The notes below the pieces were generated by a model. The model saw only the letters and a list, made by a program, of their open reading frames with translations, made no database searches and was not told where the DNA came from. Both the position numbers and the translations under genes were made by a program. A DNA stretch of 64,000 nucleotides from Ochrovirga pacifica (GTDB lineage: Bacteria > Bacteroidota > Bacteroidia > Flavobacteriales > Flavobacteriaceae): NCBI RefSeq assembly GCF_000220525.1, contig NZ_AFPK01000005.1:41438-105437 (forward strand). The letters run 5' to 3'. Positions 16,739 to 26,753 of the stretch are shown piece by piece (position 1 is the stretch's first letter; each line of letters starts with the position of its first letter).

Positions 16739-19543
16739 CTATTTCTTTGCTTTGGGATGAAAAACAATCTGATAGGAATGTCCATTTTTTAACATTTTTT
16801 TCATCATCTTCTTCAAATCTTTTTCATGAATGTCTGTCACCAATTTTTCAAAATTTTCAGGAAGATCCATATCGTAACCCTCTCTGTAATAATTTAAAAG
16901 CCTTTGCATTTGATAACGGTTGTAATTTTTAGCATCTTCTCTTTCTTTTAAATAATTGGTTTTAGTTTTTATCAAGTCTTCAGACTTTATCTCACCTTTA
17001 GCAATGGCTTTCAATTCTTTGTAGACTATCTCTATTAGCTCGTTTGCTTTGTCTGGATCACAATCAAAACGAACAGACATGGTTAATTGCCCTTTGGGTT
17101 TTTTAGTCAAATTTATTCCAACAGAGGCTCCATAAGTTCCCCCTTTTTCTTCACGTAAAGATTCTGTAAACCTAAGTTGCAAAACATCTTTTAACGCTTG
17201 AGCTGTCCACATTTTTTGCAGGCTAAAAGGAGTCTCCAGTTTGTAAGCAATATGAACCGATGTTTTAGGATCTTCCATTTCAAAACCAATCTTTTTGTTT
17301 ATTAGATCTGATTTCCAGCGGGTAGTAATAGGCTTCCATTTTTCATACTTTTGTTGCTCTGTTGGCAAACTCGCCACATACTTTTCTAACAATGGTTTTA
17401 ATACATCTGTCTGTACATCGCCTACAATAAAAAATTCAAAATCTTCTGGATTAGCAAAACGTTCATGATACAAACGCTGTATGTAGTTGAATGAAATTTC
17501 CTTAACAAAAGTACTATCTAATATTCTTTTGCGAGGATGCGATTTTCCATACAGAACGGTCACCAAGCTATCTTTCATTTGATCGTTTACTCGTTGGCTT
17601 TTTCGCGTTAAATAGTTTTCAACATTTTGCATCACTACTTCAAAACCTTGTTTATCGAATCTAGGTGCCATAAACCTTAAATACATCAATTGCAACATGG
17701 TTTCTACATCTTCAGTAACCGAAGCTCCAGAAATACTCTCCGAAAAACGACCGATTTTAACATCAGCTCTGGCCGATTTACCTGTAAGTATTTTAGGCAA
17801 ATCAGTAGCATTATATGCCCCTAAACCAGAAAACTGAACCACACTACCTAACAAATTTGCAGAGGGTAAATCTTGATTGCTAACCAAAGACATGCCACCG
17901 TTACTCATGGCTTTTAACTGTACTTCGTTTTTATTTTTATTCACAAATTTGTAATGTACTTTTAAACCATTACTCAACACAAAGGTGGTAGCTTCTAACC
18001 CTTCGTTTTCTTTAATCGTTGTAATGGTACCAGAGTCAATTTTTAAATCTCCCAAAAGAGTACTACCCGCTAATTTTTCTTTATATGGCTTTAAATCACT
18101 ATTGGTTTCTACCTTTGCTAGTGTAGTCAACACTTGTGTTTTGGTCAAATTGTTTTTGCCCTCGACTCCTGTAACCATCACATAACGATTGTATGGAGTG
18201 TACATTTTTTTTAATTCTTGTTGTAGATCTGCTGCAGCTAATTGTTTAAAAATTTCTTGAACTAAAGCAAATTCCTGTCCCATATCGGTAAGGGTAGTTC
18301 CTTCTAAAAAATTACTTTTTATTTGCTCTACCCAATATGCATGAGACCATTTGTCTTTTCTCTTTAATTGATTTTGGTACGATTTTACATACGTTTTTTT
18401 TGCTCTTTCTACTTCTGTTTCTGTAAAACCAAAACGTATGGCTCTATTCAATTCTGTAATTACTTGTTCAAAAGCTATTTGCTGATTATCAGGCTTAGGT
18501 CTTATCTGCAAAGTTAATGCATTAGAAGTTCTTGACTGGCTACCAAAATGAACTCGTGCACTTAAAAAAGCCGCTTCTGGTTTTACCGACAATTCTTTTA
18601 ACCTGTTAGATAATAAATGTATTGCCATCCCTTGAAACAATGATTTCTTAAAAGTTTTAGTGGTGGTTGGCTTCTTTTTTTTAGGATGTCTAATCCCCAT
18701 GGTTACAGAAGAACTTGCTACCTCCTTATCCATAGCCAACACATAATCCAATTCTTTATTTTCTGGGATGGATATTTCTATTCTTGGTTTTGGTTGTACT
18801 ACTTTTGGAATAGAACCAAATATCTTTTTTATTTTTTCCTCTACTTCTTTTAGCTCAAAATCACCTACAATAGCAATGGCCTGCAAATCGGTACGATACC
18901 AGTCGTGATAAAACGAACGTAATGCTGAATAATCAAAATTCTCAACTACAGACATCAAACCAATAGGCATACGTTCTGCATACAAAGTATGGTTGAACAT
19001 TACAGGCAATTGTTGCTGTAAAATTCGCATCCCACCACTTTGTCGTGTACGCCATTCCTCTTTAATAACTCCTCGTTCTGCATCAATTTCCTCTTCTGTT
19101 AACAGCAGTTCGTTAGACCAATCGTGTAAAATCATCAAACCTAAATTCATTCCCTCCTCATCGGTACTTAAATTGTTGATATTGTATACCGTTTCGTCAA
19201 AAGATGTGTAAGCATTGATGTCTTTACCAAACACTAATCCTTTCTTTTCCAAAGTATTAAGAATACCTTTTCCTTTAAAGTTTTTTGTTCCGTTAAAAGC
19301 CATATGCTCTAAAAAATGAGCCAACCCTCGCTGAGATTCGTTCTCTAAGATAGAACCCACATTTTGAATAATGTAAAAGCTTGCTACATTTTTAGTGGCC
19401 TGAGTACTTTTTAGATAGTAGCTAAGCCCATTGGGCAAAACCCCTTTTACCACAGTACTATCTGTTGGCAATTCAACATTTGGGCTTTGTGCCGACAAAA
19501 CCCAGCTTAGCAAACACAATACTTTTAAAATTTTTATTTTCAT
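16739..19543 (-). CDS. M16 zinc metalloprotease, PqqL/FusC type, exported
   Basis: A 934-residue, two-halved M16 peptidase with a signal peptide (about residues 1-18), so it acts in the periplasm or at the outer membrane. The inverted zinc motif HxxEH is intact as His76-Glu79-His80 (HFLEH), and the third ligand is Glu156 (DAERGVIKEEW), at the family spacing of 76. The length matches E. coli PqqL and Pectobacterium FusC, proteases that digest proteins brought in by a TonB-dependent receptor. It is the last gene of the sigma-FecR-SusCD-ABC unit, 6 bases after the second ABC membrane protein. I infer that it processes whatever protein or peptide the unit handles. Family and catalytic competence are well supported, the substrate is unknown. 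Confidence 0.9.
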   Translation of the reverse strand: MKIKILKVLCLLSWVLSAQSPNVELPTDSTVVKGVLPNGLSYYLKSTQATKNVASFYIIQNVGSILENESQRGLAHFLEHMAFNGTKNFKGKGILNTLEKKGLVFGKDINAYTSFDETVYNINNLSTDEEGMNLGLMILHDWSNELLLTEEEIDAERGVIKEEWRTRQSGGMRILQQQLPVMFNHTLYAERMPIGLMSVVENFDYSALRSFYHDWYRTDLQAIAIVGDFELKEVEEKIKKIFGSIPKVVQPKPRIEISIPENKELDYVLAMDKEVASSSVTMGIRHPKKKKPTTTKTFKKSLFQGMAIHLLSNRLKELSVKPEAAFLSARVHFGSQSRTSNALTLQIRPKPDNQQIAFEQVITELNRAIRFGFTETEVERAKKTYVKSYQNQLKRKDKWSHAYWVEQIKSNFLEGTTLTDMGQEFALVQEIFKQLAAADLQQELKKMYTPYNRYVMVTGVEGKNNLTKTQVLTTLAKVETNSDLKPYKEKLAGSTLLGDLKIDSGTITTIKENEGLEATTFVLSNGLKVHYKFVNKNKNEVQLKAMSNGGMSLVSNQDLPSANLLGSVVQFSGLGAYNATDLPKILTGKSARADVKIGRFSESISGASVTEDVETMLQLMYLRFMAPRFDKQGFEVVMQNVENYLTRKSQRVNDQMKDSLVTVLYGKSHPRKRILDSTFVKEISFNYIQRLYHERFANPEDFEFFIVGDVQTDVLKPLLEKYVASLPTEQQKYEKWKPITTRWKSDLINKKIGFEMEDPKTSVHIAYKLETPFSLQKMWTAQALKDVLQLRFTESLREEKGGTYGASVGINLTKKPKGQLTMSVRFDCDPDKANELIEIVYKELKAIAKGEIKSEDLIKTKTNYLKEREDAKNYNRYQMQRLLNYYREGYDMDLPENFEKLVTDIHEKDLKKMMKKMLKNGHSYQIVFHPKAKK

Positions 19544-19549
19544 ACCTAT

Positions 19550-21808
19550 TTATTTTCTAAATCTTCTTATCAATAATGATGCCTGCAAACTAATAATGAT
19601 AAGAGGAACAACTCCTAAAAGAATTATTTTTAATCCATTGATCTGATCTCTATCAACCAAAATAACATTGTCTATAGATTTGGGACGACCCGTGGCTACA
19701 GGGTACCTGTTGTTAGCAAACCATTTGAACATTTTTTGAGCAAAAAGTATATTTACATGCCTAGGACTGTTACGAGCTACCTGCTCATTACTCATAAAAT
19801 CGGCATCACCAACAAGTACTATTTTTTGTATTTTCTTATTGCGCTCCCTTGTCAAAGCAACTGCGATTGGTGCAGCTATTTTTTGTTGATGAACACTATC
19901 AAATACAACAGTTTGTGTAGCCAAATCAACAGGTTGTTTGGTGACCCAAGTAGTTTGTTTGTTGGTTAAAGTAATTGGGGTATAGGTAAACTCCGATGAT
20001 TCCGACAAAGCAATCCCAATTGCCTTGGGATGTACCATCTTTGCTTGATCATAAAACTGAAATGGAGTAGTCTTTAAGGAATCTACAAAACTTACCTGAA
20101 TCAAATCTGGAGAAAAGTCTTCACTTTCCTGTAACAAAGACCCCTGCATAAATTGAACTCCAAGTGGATTCAAAATGGTGTTTAAATATTTGCTAGAACT
20201 TGCCTCTGCCGCAAACATTACATTCCCCCCTTTTTGGATATAATCGTTTATTTTTTGCAATTGTGAGCTATTGTAAGCTTTTACAGGATCGCTTATCAAC
20301 AACACATCCAAAGGCTCTATTTCATTTATACGATCTAAGTTTATCGGAAATACCTCAAAACCCGAGTTAATTAAAGAACCTCTAATGTTTAAACCTTTTA
20401 ACAAAAATTGATACGATTCATCACCTTTTTGTTTTATACTTCGTTCTCCATTAGCCGCTAACACCCCAACTTTGCCTGGTTGTTCTAGCAATGTTTTTAA
20501 GACTGAGCTAATGTCTTTTTCTTTAGGATACACATAAATATCATCAAACATTCGCAAAGGCAACGTCTTATCTTTGTAATGAATAAAACGTACCAAACGG
20601 TTGTTTTCTGCTTTTAGATTTACAAAAGCTCTAATTTCTTCTGGACTTTTGATATCTTCTAATGCAATTTTATGCACTTTAGCTGCTTTTTGTAACATTT
20701 GCTTTATGGTATTTTTAGGACTCATATACGGTATAGAATCGTAATAATACACGTAATCCATTTTTAAATTTGGCATAAAACGTCGGTAAGAATCAAACCT
20801 TTTTAAATCTTTAATTCTATTTTCCGGGGCTCCATATTGTGCAGAATAATGAATAACATTTACATAGGTTGTTATGCGAATTGGTTCGGTAAATTGCCCA
20901 ATCAGCTTTTGAGAATTGGGAGTTAGGGTTCGGTCTTTAAACCTAGTGGTATCTACATACACGTTCCATTGCGGAAGATTGCTAACGTACCCCACCGTTA
21001 ATACACCCACAATTAGCAAGCCATAACGCATTGTTTTTTGAGTAAGAGAACTACTTCTTCTTTGATTTTTTAACCACCAAATACTTAGGGTGAGAAACAA
21101 AAAAATTACCAATAAAAAATACAACACATTCTGAGATACCAACAATCCATTTACAAAAGCATCTGTTCTGTTTCTTAAAGATAGCCAGTACGTTATTTCT
21201 CGTACAAAATCATAAGCCTGACCTACTTCACCAATAAAATTTAAAAAAGCCAACACAGCAAAAGTGCTTACCACAGCCACCACTGCGTATTGGGTTAAAC
21301 AAGATAAGTACAAACCTATGGCTGCATAAGCACACATCAACAAATAAACACCTAACACACCTCCTAAAACAAACCAAACGTCTACGTGTTCGATGGTTGC
21401 ATAGGCTACAGGAATAAAACTAACTAATACCAAAGCCAGCAACAAATTATATACGGCAACCGCTAGAAATTTTCCAAAAATGATTTCGGAAGTTTTTACA
21501 GGCGATGAGTACAATAGTTTAATAGATCCTGAATGAGTCTCACGTGTCATTAACCCCATAGTGATGAGTGGAATGTATAAAGCTAAATATTGCTGAGCTA
21601 CAGTTAAAATTCCATCCTCCCCTGCAAATAATATTTTGGTAAGCACTTGTAAAGGTCTTCCTAATTGTTGATTGGTTTCGTATTTGTATAACAAATCGGT
21701 AAAAGTAACCCCTGTTTGTACAAAAAACACCACCAACACAATCCACGCACTAGGAGAGAAAAACATCAAGCTAAGTTCTAACTGTGCTATTTTTTGAATT
21801 TTTCTCAT
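19550..21808 (-). CDS. GldF-GldG fusion ABC transporter membrane protein (copy 2)
   Basis: A 752-residue protein joining an ABC-2 permease (about residues 1-235, six hydrophobic helices) to a large GldG-like extracytoplasmic domain (about 270-720) and a final helix at the C-terminus. In the Gld system of gliding Bacteroidota, permease GldF and auxiliary GldG are separate genes working with the ATPase GldA; here both are one chain. Shared family marks are GLMTRETHSGSIKLLYSSPV in the permease and LVGDADFMSNEQ near residue 680. The ATPase gene ends 2 bases upstream and the M16 protease starts 6 bases downstream. With its sister at 22772-25045 it probably forms a heterodimeric permease around one ATPase. 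The cargo is unknown. Confidence 0.85.
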   Translation of the reverse strand: MRKIQKIAQLELSLMFFSPSAWIVLVVFFVQTGVTFTDLLYKYETNQQLGRPLQVLTKILFAGEDGILTVAQQYLALYIPLITMGLMTRETHSGSIKLLYSSPVKTSEIIFGKFLAVAVYNLLLALVLVSFIPVAYATIEHVDVWFVLGGVLGVYLLMCAYAAIGLYLSCLTQYAVVAVVSTFAVLAFLNFIGEVGQAYDFVREITYWLSLRNRTDAFVNGLLVSQNVLYFLLVIFLFLTLSIWWLKNQRRSSSLTQKTMRYGLLIVGVLTVGYVSNLPQWNVYVDTTRFKDRTLTPNSQKLIGQFTEPIRITTYVNVIHYSAQYGAPENRIKDLKRFDSYRRFMPNLKMDYVYYYDSIPYMSPKNTIKQMLQKAAKVHKIALEDIKSPEEIRAFVNLKAENNRLVRFIHYKDKTLPLRMFDDIYVYPKEKDISSVLKTLLEQPGKVGVLAANGERSIKQKGDESYQFLLKGLNIRGSLINSGFEVFPINLDRINEIEPLDVLLISDPVKAYNSSQLQKINDYIQKGGNVMFAAEASSSKYLNTILNPLGVQFMQGSLLQESEDFSPDLIQVSFVDSLKTTPFQFYDQAKMVHPKAIGIALSESSEFTYTPITLTNKQTTWVTKQPVDLATQTVVFDSVHQQKIAAPIAVALTRERNKKIQKIVLVGDADFMSNEQVARNSPRHVNILFAQKMFKWFANNRYPVATGRPKSIDNVILVDRDQINGLKIILLGVVPLIIISLQASLLIRRFRK

Positions 21809-21810
21809 CC

Positions 21811-22737
21811 CTATTTATTTTTTTTAGACAATTGAGCAAAAATAGCATCCAACGAACTTTTTTCTAGTTGAATTTCTGAAAGTTCCCAACCCATTTCTAT
21901 ACTCTTTTTTACAATTTTTTTAGTCATGCCTTCATCGGTTGCTACCGTTAACCTTACTTGGTTTGTGCCTGTAAACTCTACCTCTTTTACTCCCTCCATA
22001 GCCAACAAATCTTCTACAGTAGGTGGTTCATCAAACACCGCTACTATTGCATTGGGCTGATTGTAATTATTAAAAGCCTCCAAACTATCTTGAAATACCG
22101 TTTCTCCGTGTTCAATCATCACAATAGTATCACAGGTTGCTTGTACTTCAGACAAAATATGAGTCGACAAAATTACCGCACGATCTTCTGCTATTTCTTT
22201 GATTAATTTTCTTACTTCAGCTATCTGATTAGGATCTAATCCGTTGGTTGGTTCGTCCAAAACTACCAGTTTAGGTTGATGAATAATGGCTTGGGCCAAA
22301 CCCACACGCTGCTGATAACCTCCTGATAAGTTTTTTAATACTCGCTTGCTAAAATGAGCAATACCACACTTTTCTTTGGCCTTGGAAACTGCCGCATGTA
22401 TTTCTTTTTTAGGAATGGATCGCAAATAAGCACAATGGATTAAATACTCATCTACAGTGAGTTCAGGGTACAAAGGAGCTTTCTGTGGTAAAAAACCAAT
22501 CAATTTTTTTGCTTCTACGGGGTTTTCTCTAATATCAATTCCTTCAATAAGTGCCAATCCTTCTGTTTGATTGATGACACCACACAATATATTCATCGTG
22601 GTAGATTTTCCGGCTCCATTAGAACCTAACAAACCTAAAATTCCACGATTTTTAATTTCAAAATTTATATTTTTTATTGCCCAATCTTTGCTGTATTTAT
22701 GAGACAAGTTTTGAACTTTTGCTACTATTTCTTCCAT
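21811..22737 (-). CDS. ABC transporter ATP-binding protein (GldA-like)
   Basis: A 308-residue ATPase with all ABC motifs: Walker A GSNGAGKST near residue 38, signature LSGGYQQRVG near 138, Walker B LVVLDEPTNGLD near 158, and the H-loop in LSTHILSE near 192. The C-terminal 80 residues are an extension typical of the GldA/NatA group. It sits between two GldF-GldG fusion genes and is the only ATPase of the unit, so a homodimer of it should power a heterodimeric membrane part. It powers either export or mechanical work on envelope proteins; the direction cannot be read from sequence. Confidence 0.92.
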   Translation of the reverse strand: MEEIVAKVQNLSHKYSKDWAIKNINFEIKNRGILGLLGSNGAGKSTTMNILCGVINQTEGLALIEGIDIRENPVEAKKLIGFLPQKAPLYPELTVDEYLIHCAYLRSIPKKEIHAAVSKAKEKCGIAHFSKRVLKNLSGGYQQRVGLAQAIIHQPKLVVLDEPTNGLDPNQIAEVRKLIKEIAEDRAVILSTHILSEVQATCDTIVMIEHGETVFQDSLEAFNNYNQPNAIVAVFDEPPTVEDLLAMEGVKEVEFTGTNQVRLTVATDEGMTKKIVKKSIEMGWELSEIQLEKSSLDAIFAQLSKKNK

Positions 22738-22771
22738 AATTATCTATTTCGTATCTACTATTTTTTATTCT

Positions 22772-25045
22772 TTACTTACGTTTTCTTTGCCATAAAACAA
22801 AAGAACCTAGAAGTAAAATAGAGCCGCCACCTCCAAAAAGGAACAGCAATTTTGTGTTTTGTATCTCTGTTTGTGTTCCCGTAATTTTATTGTCTATTGG
22901 TGGAATTTTTTGTACATCTACAGGATATTTTCCTCCACTAAACCATCGGAACAATTGTTTTACAAACGTGGCATTTTCTTGTGCTTTTACATTGCCTCTA
23001 TTTACCTCTTTATTGCTCATAAAATCAGCATCCCCCAGCACCGCAATGCGTTGTGATTTACCATTATAATTACGCTTAAGACCCCAAGCAAATACCAAAG
23101 GCTGGGTTACTTTTAAAGCCTGATTAAAAGCAAGAGAATCCGAAACAAAAGTACGATGCTCATCGGGCAGCCTATACAAAGAATCTGAAGCTGAGGTTAA
23201 CAATGGAAAAGCCTGAAACCCCAAGGTATCTTTTACCTTAATTGTTGTTGTTCTAGACAAGCTAATGACTTTTTTTGATGTTATAGAAAATCCTTCAGAA
23301 AAAGCAGCAGTATCTAAATGCGTTAAAACCAAATCCGGCTTATAATCTTTTGACTTTTGCAAAACCACTCCCTCAGACACCTGAACTCCAATTTCTTTTA
23401 AAACAGGCATCAACAAGCTAATTTTCCCTGGCTCTGTAGCAAAAATAGCATGGCCACCATTACGCAAATAAGTTCTTATTTTTTCTAGCTGTTGTGGTTC
23501 GTAAGCCTCCATAGGATCAGCTACTAACAAAACTTTGTTTTCTTTGGGCTCTAGAGCAACCGAATCTACTAAAACTTCGTTTAACTGAAACCCTTGATTG
23601 ATTAATGAACTCCTATAATTCAAGGTGTTTAAAATGGTTAAATAGTCTTTGTCTCCCTTTTTTGCTATGCTTCTTTCTTGATGACCACTTAGCACCTGAA
23701 TTTCGTAAGGAGCTTCTAATAAATTCTGAATTGCTGCTGTTATTTCTGCTTCTTTGGGGTATCCTATCATATCAAAAAACATTCGTAATACAGCGGTTTT
23801 ACCTTGGTAACTAAGCACTCTAACAAATCCATTTTTTTCATCAGAAAGGTCGATTATTTTTTCAATTTCTTTGGGTCGTAATACTTTATCAAAATCGTAT
23901 CCATAAGCTGTAGCAGATCGTTTTGCTTTGTCATCTAAACTTTTTAGTTGTGCATCTCTCTTGTCTAGTGTGTAATTGTAATAAGGAATGTAGTCTATCT
24001 CTAAATTGGGTAAAAAGCGTGTATATTCTTCAAACTGATGCAAGTCATACATTCTAAATTTTGGAGCTCCAACATGTGCAAAATAATTCACCACATTTGT
24101 GTAAACTGTCATTTTTAAAGGTTCCTCTAAACGATTGAGTATTTGTTGCGTTTGTGTTGTTAAGGTATTGGTTTTGTTCCTCGTAGTATCTAAATAACCA
24201 TTAATACTTGGCAAAGATGTAAAATACCCCAAAGCTAATACCAGCATTACTACTGCAAGGTATTTTATTTTTTTAATCATGCCACTTTGTGCACTTCGGT
24301 TGTAGTTTAGTTTTAGTACACTTAAACTCAAAAACAAAAACACAATTAGCACAAAATACCACACATCTTTGCTACTTATAAGACCTACTCTAAAATTATC
24401 AACACGGTCTGCCATAGACAACCAATAGGTAACTTGTCTTACAAAATCGATACTTTGCCCTACCGACCCCATAAAATTCAACAAGGCTAACAAAGCCATA
24501 GTTCCCATAGCAGCAACCAATTGATACGAGGTGAGTCCGGACACAAACAACCCAATGGCTGCATAAGCACAAGCCAACAGATAAATTCCTAAAATTCCCG
24601 ATAAGACATACCAAACATCAAGAGCATCTATATACAAATATCCAACACAACCCGCTGTTAATAACACAAGCACCCAAAGAAAACAATATCCCATCATGGC
24701 TACGTATTTCCCTAAAATGATCTGTAAATTGGTAACCGGGGAAGCATACAACAATTTGATGGAACCACTGCTTAATTCTCTACTCATTAACCCCATGGTT
24801 AAAAGAGGAATGTAAAGGTGTATTTTATTTTTTACTGAATTAAAAAAAGCATTGTGTCCTCCGAACACAGACTGAGTTAATCCTTTTAATTGGTTACCTA
24901 GTTCTTGGCTTGCAGCTTTTGCATCTAACAATTCCGTGAGGGTAATACCGCACTGAACAACAAAAACAATGAGCAACAACCAAGCTACCGGAGAATAAAA
25001 CAAAATACTTAGTTCTACTCTAGCAATTCTTATGATTTGTTTCAT
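22772..25045 (-). CDS. GldF-GldG fusion ABC transporter membrane protein (copy 1)
   Basis: A 757-residue paralogue of the protein at 19550-21808 with the same plan: ABC-2 permease helices (about residues 1-240), an extracytoplasmic GldG-like domain (about 280-720), and a last helix LLFLFGGGGSILLLGSFVL next to a basic tail. Motifs line up between copies: GLMSRELSSGSIKLLYASPV and VLGDADFMSNKEV. It is 34 bases upstream of the ATPase. A strong hairpin at 25110-25152 separates it from the lipoprotein genes upstream, so this part of the unit may be expressed at a different level. Confidence 0.85.
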   Translation of the reverse strand: MKQIIRIARVELSILFYSPVAWLLLIVFVVQCGITLTELLDAKAASQELGNQLKGLTQSVFGGHNAFFNSVKNKIHLYIPLLTMGLMSRELSSGSIKLLYASPVTNLQIILGKYVAMMGYCFLWVLVLLTAGCVGYLYIDALDVWYVLSGILGIYLLACAYAAIGLFVSGLTSYQLVAAMGTMALLALLNFMGSVGQSIDFVRQVTYWLSMADRVDNFRVGLISSKDVWYFVLIVFLFLSLSVLKLNYNRSAQSGMIKKIKYLAVVMLVLALGYFTSLPSINGYLDTTRNKTNTLTTQTQQILNRLEEPLKMTVYTNVVNYFAHVGAPKFRMYDLHQFEEYTRFLPNLEIDYIPYYNYTLDKRDAQLKSLDDKAKRSATAYGYDFDKVLRPKEIEKIIDLSDEKNGFVRVLSYQGKTAVLRMFFDMIGYPKEAEITAAIQNLLEAPYEIQVLSGHQERSIAKKGDKDYLTILNTLNYRSSLINQGFQLNEVLVDSVALEPKENKVLLVADPMEAYEPQQLEKIRTYLRNGGHAIFATEPGKISLLMPVLKEIGVQVSEGVVLQKSKDYKPDLVLTHLDTAAFSEGFSITSKKVISLSRTTTIKVKDTLGFQAFPLLTSASDSLYRLPDEHRTFVSDSLAFNQALKVTQPLVFAWGLKRNYNGKSQRIAVLGDADFMSNKEVNRGNVKAQENATFVKQLFRWFSGGKYPVDVQKIPPIDNKITGTQTEIQNTKLLFLFGGGGSILLLGSFVLWQRKRK

Positions 25046-25109
25046 GATATCAAAGGGGGCATATAAAAATCAGCTATATACTGATGTGTTAAAAATGAGA
25101 CAAAGAGTA

Positions 25110-25152
25110 GTACTAACCTACAAAACAAGATACTTATTTTGTAGGTTAGTAC
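25110..25152 (-). terminator. Perfect 16-bp hairpin between the SusCD part and the ABC part
   Basis: GTACTAACCTACAAAA and TTTTGTAGGTTAGTAC are perfect inverted repeats around an 11-base loop. On the minus strand no clear T-run follows, so it may act as an mRNA 3'-end stabiliser or partial terminator and not as a full stop. It divides genes of one apparent unit. Confidence 0.65.
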
Positions 25153-25156
25153 ATCT

Positions 25157-26698
25157 TTATTTTTGAGGAGCAATGGCAACGACTTTGTCAAATCCGTCAA
25201 AGGTTTTTATGTTCGCTTCATCAACAGTACCTAAGCCAATATTGGTGATAGGCAATAAAGACACTTTTCCCTGACTACCGTTATACGTAGACATTACCAA
25301 TTGCTTGTTATTGGTCGCAATGTTGTCCGAACTGTATTTGTCTGGGTAACCCGATTGTTGATACAACTGCAAAGTTGTGATTGTTTCGCCTGATGGCACC
25401 GTATATCGTTCTTCAAAACTAGGTGTATCTGTACTGTACAACATAGCATAAATTTTGGTTTCTGTAGCGTAATACATCACGCGTTGATCTACCAAAAACA
25501 CAAAAAACTTTGCCTGATCTATTTCCGGAGCACCAACCAAACTGTAATATGATTTTGGTGCTGGCGGAATTGGGCTTGGGTATTGATCTCCGCCACCATC
25601 AAACACATACAAAGCCAATTCTCCTGTGGCTTTATCTTTCAGCAAATGTCTAAAATCTCCTGTAGTACTGACTCCTGCAGCTACGTTTTCTTTGTTAAGC
25701 ACATTCATCGGATCAAACACTCCTTCTGTATTTGCGGGTACAGGATGCATATTGGTGTCTCCAAACTGAATGCTAGGCAAATACACAAAATGTTCGTTTT
25801 GCTCATCGTAAAAATTAAATCGGACAGGAAGTGGGTAATAAGAAAAACCATTGTAAGCCAGTTCTGCAGGAACTTGATAACTGAAATCGAATGGCAAGCC
25901 AAACTTACGAGAAACGCCTAAGTAAGTGGCTGTCAACTGCCCTTCGCCTACATACACATCTCCTTGTACAACAGCACCTAAAGCTTGAGGCTGATAGGTA
26001 GACTTGGCAGAGAAAAACAAATCATCATTTTTTCCCTCGTACGTATAATCTAATGTATTGATTCGGTAAATATCTTGATCTGTAATACTCATCAAAGCAT
26101 CTACACCGTAAATGGTGGTAAAACGCATTTGTTTTACTAAACCATTAAGCATTTGACCATTGATGGCAGAATACACGTTGTATTTTACACTTACTTCTGT
26201 ACCGTCTTGTGTAACTTCTGGCGACATAATGTGGCTAAAATCGGTATGAACACCATCGGGAGTGACAGCAATTACCAACCCCTCGCCAATATTATTCAAC
26301 ACAGTTAAGGGCCAAGATGTACTATACACAAGTCCCGTAGCATTGTCGGTAACTTTGTAATACACCAAATGGTATTTCCCTACTCTATTGGGAGGCAATC
26401 GCACTTCATAATCTAAGTTTTTTTCTGTACTGATAACATCAAAGAACTCATCTCCTGGCTCAAAATTAATTTGCCATTCATAAGACAAATCCTCTGGATT
26501 TAAATCTCCAAAATCCAAATCTGGAGTAATTTTCAGGTGTTCAAATTGACGTACACTTAAGGTACTCATCCCAGTAGTATCTATAGAAACTGCCGTAATT
26601 TTACGTGTTGCCAATTGACTATCGTCTTTGTAACACGAGGTTGTGAGCCCTAAAAGTAGCAGGCAACAACATAACAAGGTGGTATATAATTTTTTCAT
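25157..26698 (-). CDS. PKD-like family surface lipoprotein
   Basis: A 513-residue lipoprotein (lipobox near LGLTTSC, Cys22) resembling the PKD-like lipoproteins found beside SusC/SusD pairs. After the signal come Ig-like beta domains (about residues 35-135, with SYEWQINFEPGDEFFDV) and a longer beta-rich part with propeller-like repeats. No catalytic motif is visible. It follows the DUF4843 gene by 55 bases. Such accessory lipoproteins usually sit on the SusC barrel and help bind the ligand; that role is inferred here. Confidence 0.75.
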   Translation of the reverse strand: MKKLYTTLLCCCLLLLGLTTSCYKDDSQLATRKITAVSIDTTGMSTLSVRQFEHLKITPDLDFGDLNPEDLSYEWQINFEPGDEFFDVISTEKNLDYEVRLPPNRVGKYHLVYYKVTDNATGLVYSTSWPLTVLNNIGEGLVIAVTPDGVHTDFSHIMSPEVTQDGTEVSVKYNVYSAINGQMLNGLVKQMRFTTIYGVDALMSITDQDIYRINTLDYTYEGKNDDLFFSAKSTYQPQALGAVVQGDVYVGEGQLTATYLGVSRKFGLPFDFSYQVPAELAYNGFSYYPLPVRFNFYDEQNEHFVYLPSIQFGDTNMHPVPANTEGVFDPMNVLNKENVAAGVSTTGDFRHLLKDKATGELALYVFDGGGDQYPSPIPPAPKSYYSLVGAPEIDQAKFFVFLVDQRVMYYATETKIYAMLYSTDTPSFEERYTVPSGETITTLQLYQQSGYPDKYSSDNIATNNKQLVMSTYNGSQGKVSLLPITNIGLGTVDEANIKTFDGFDKVVAIAPQK

Positions 26699-26753
26699 TG
26701 AATATCGTTTTTTGTTTGTTACTATTAAGATATAAAAGCAACAAAATGATACA

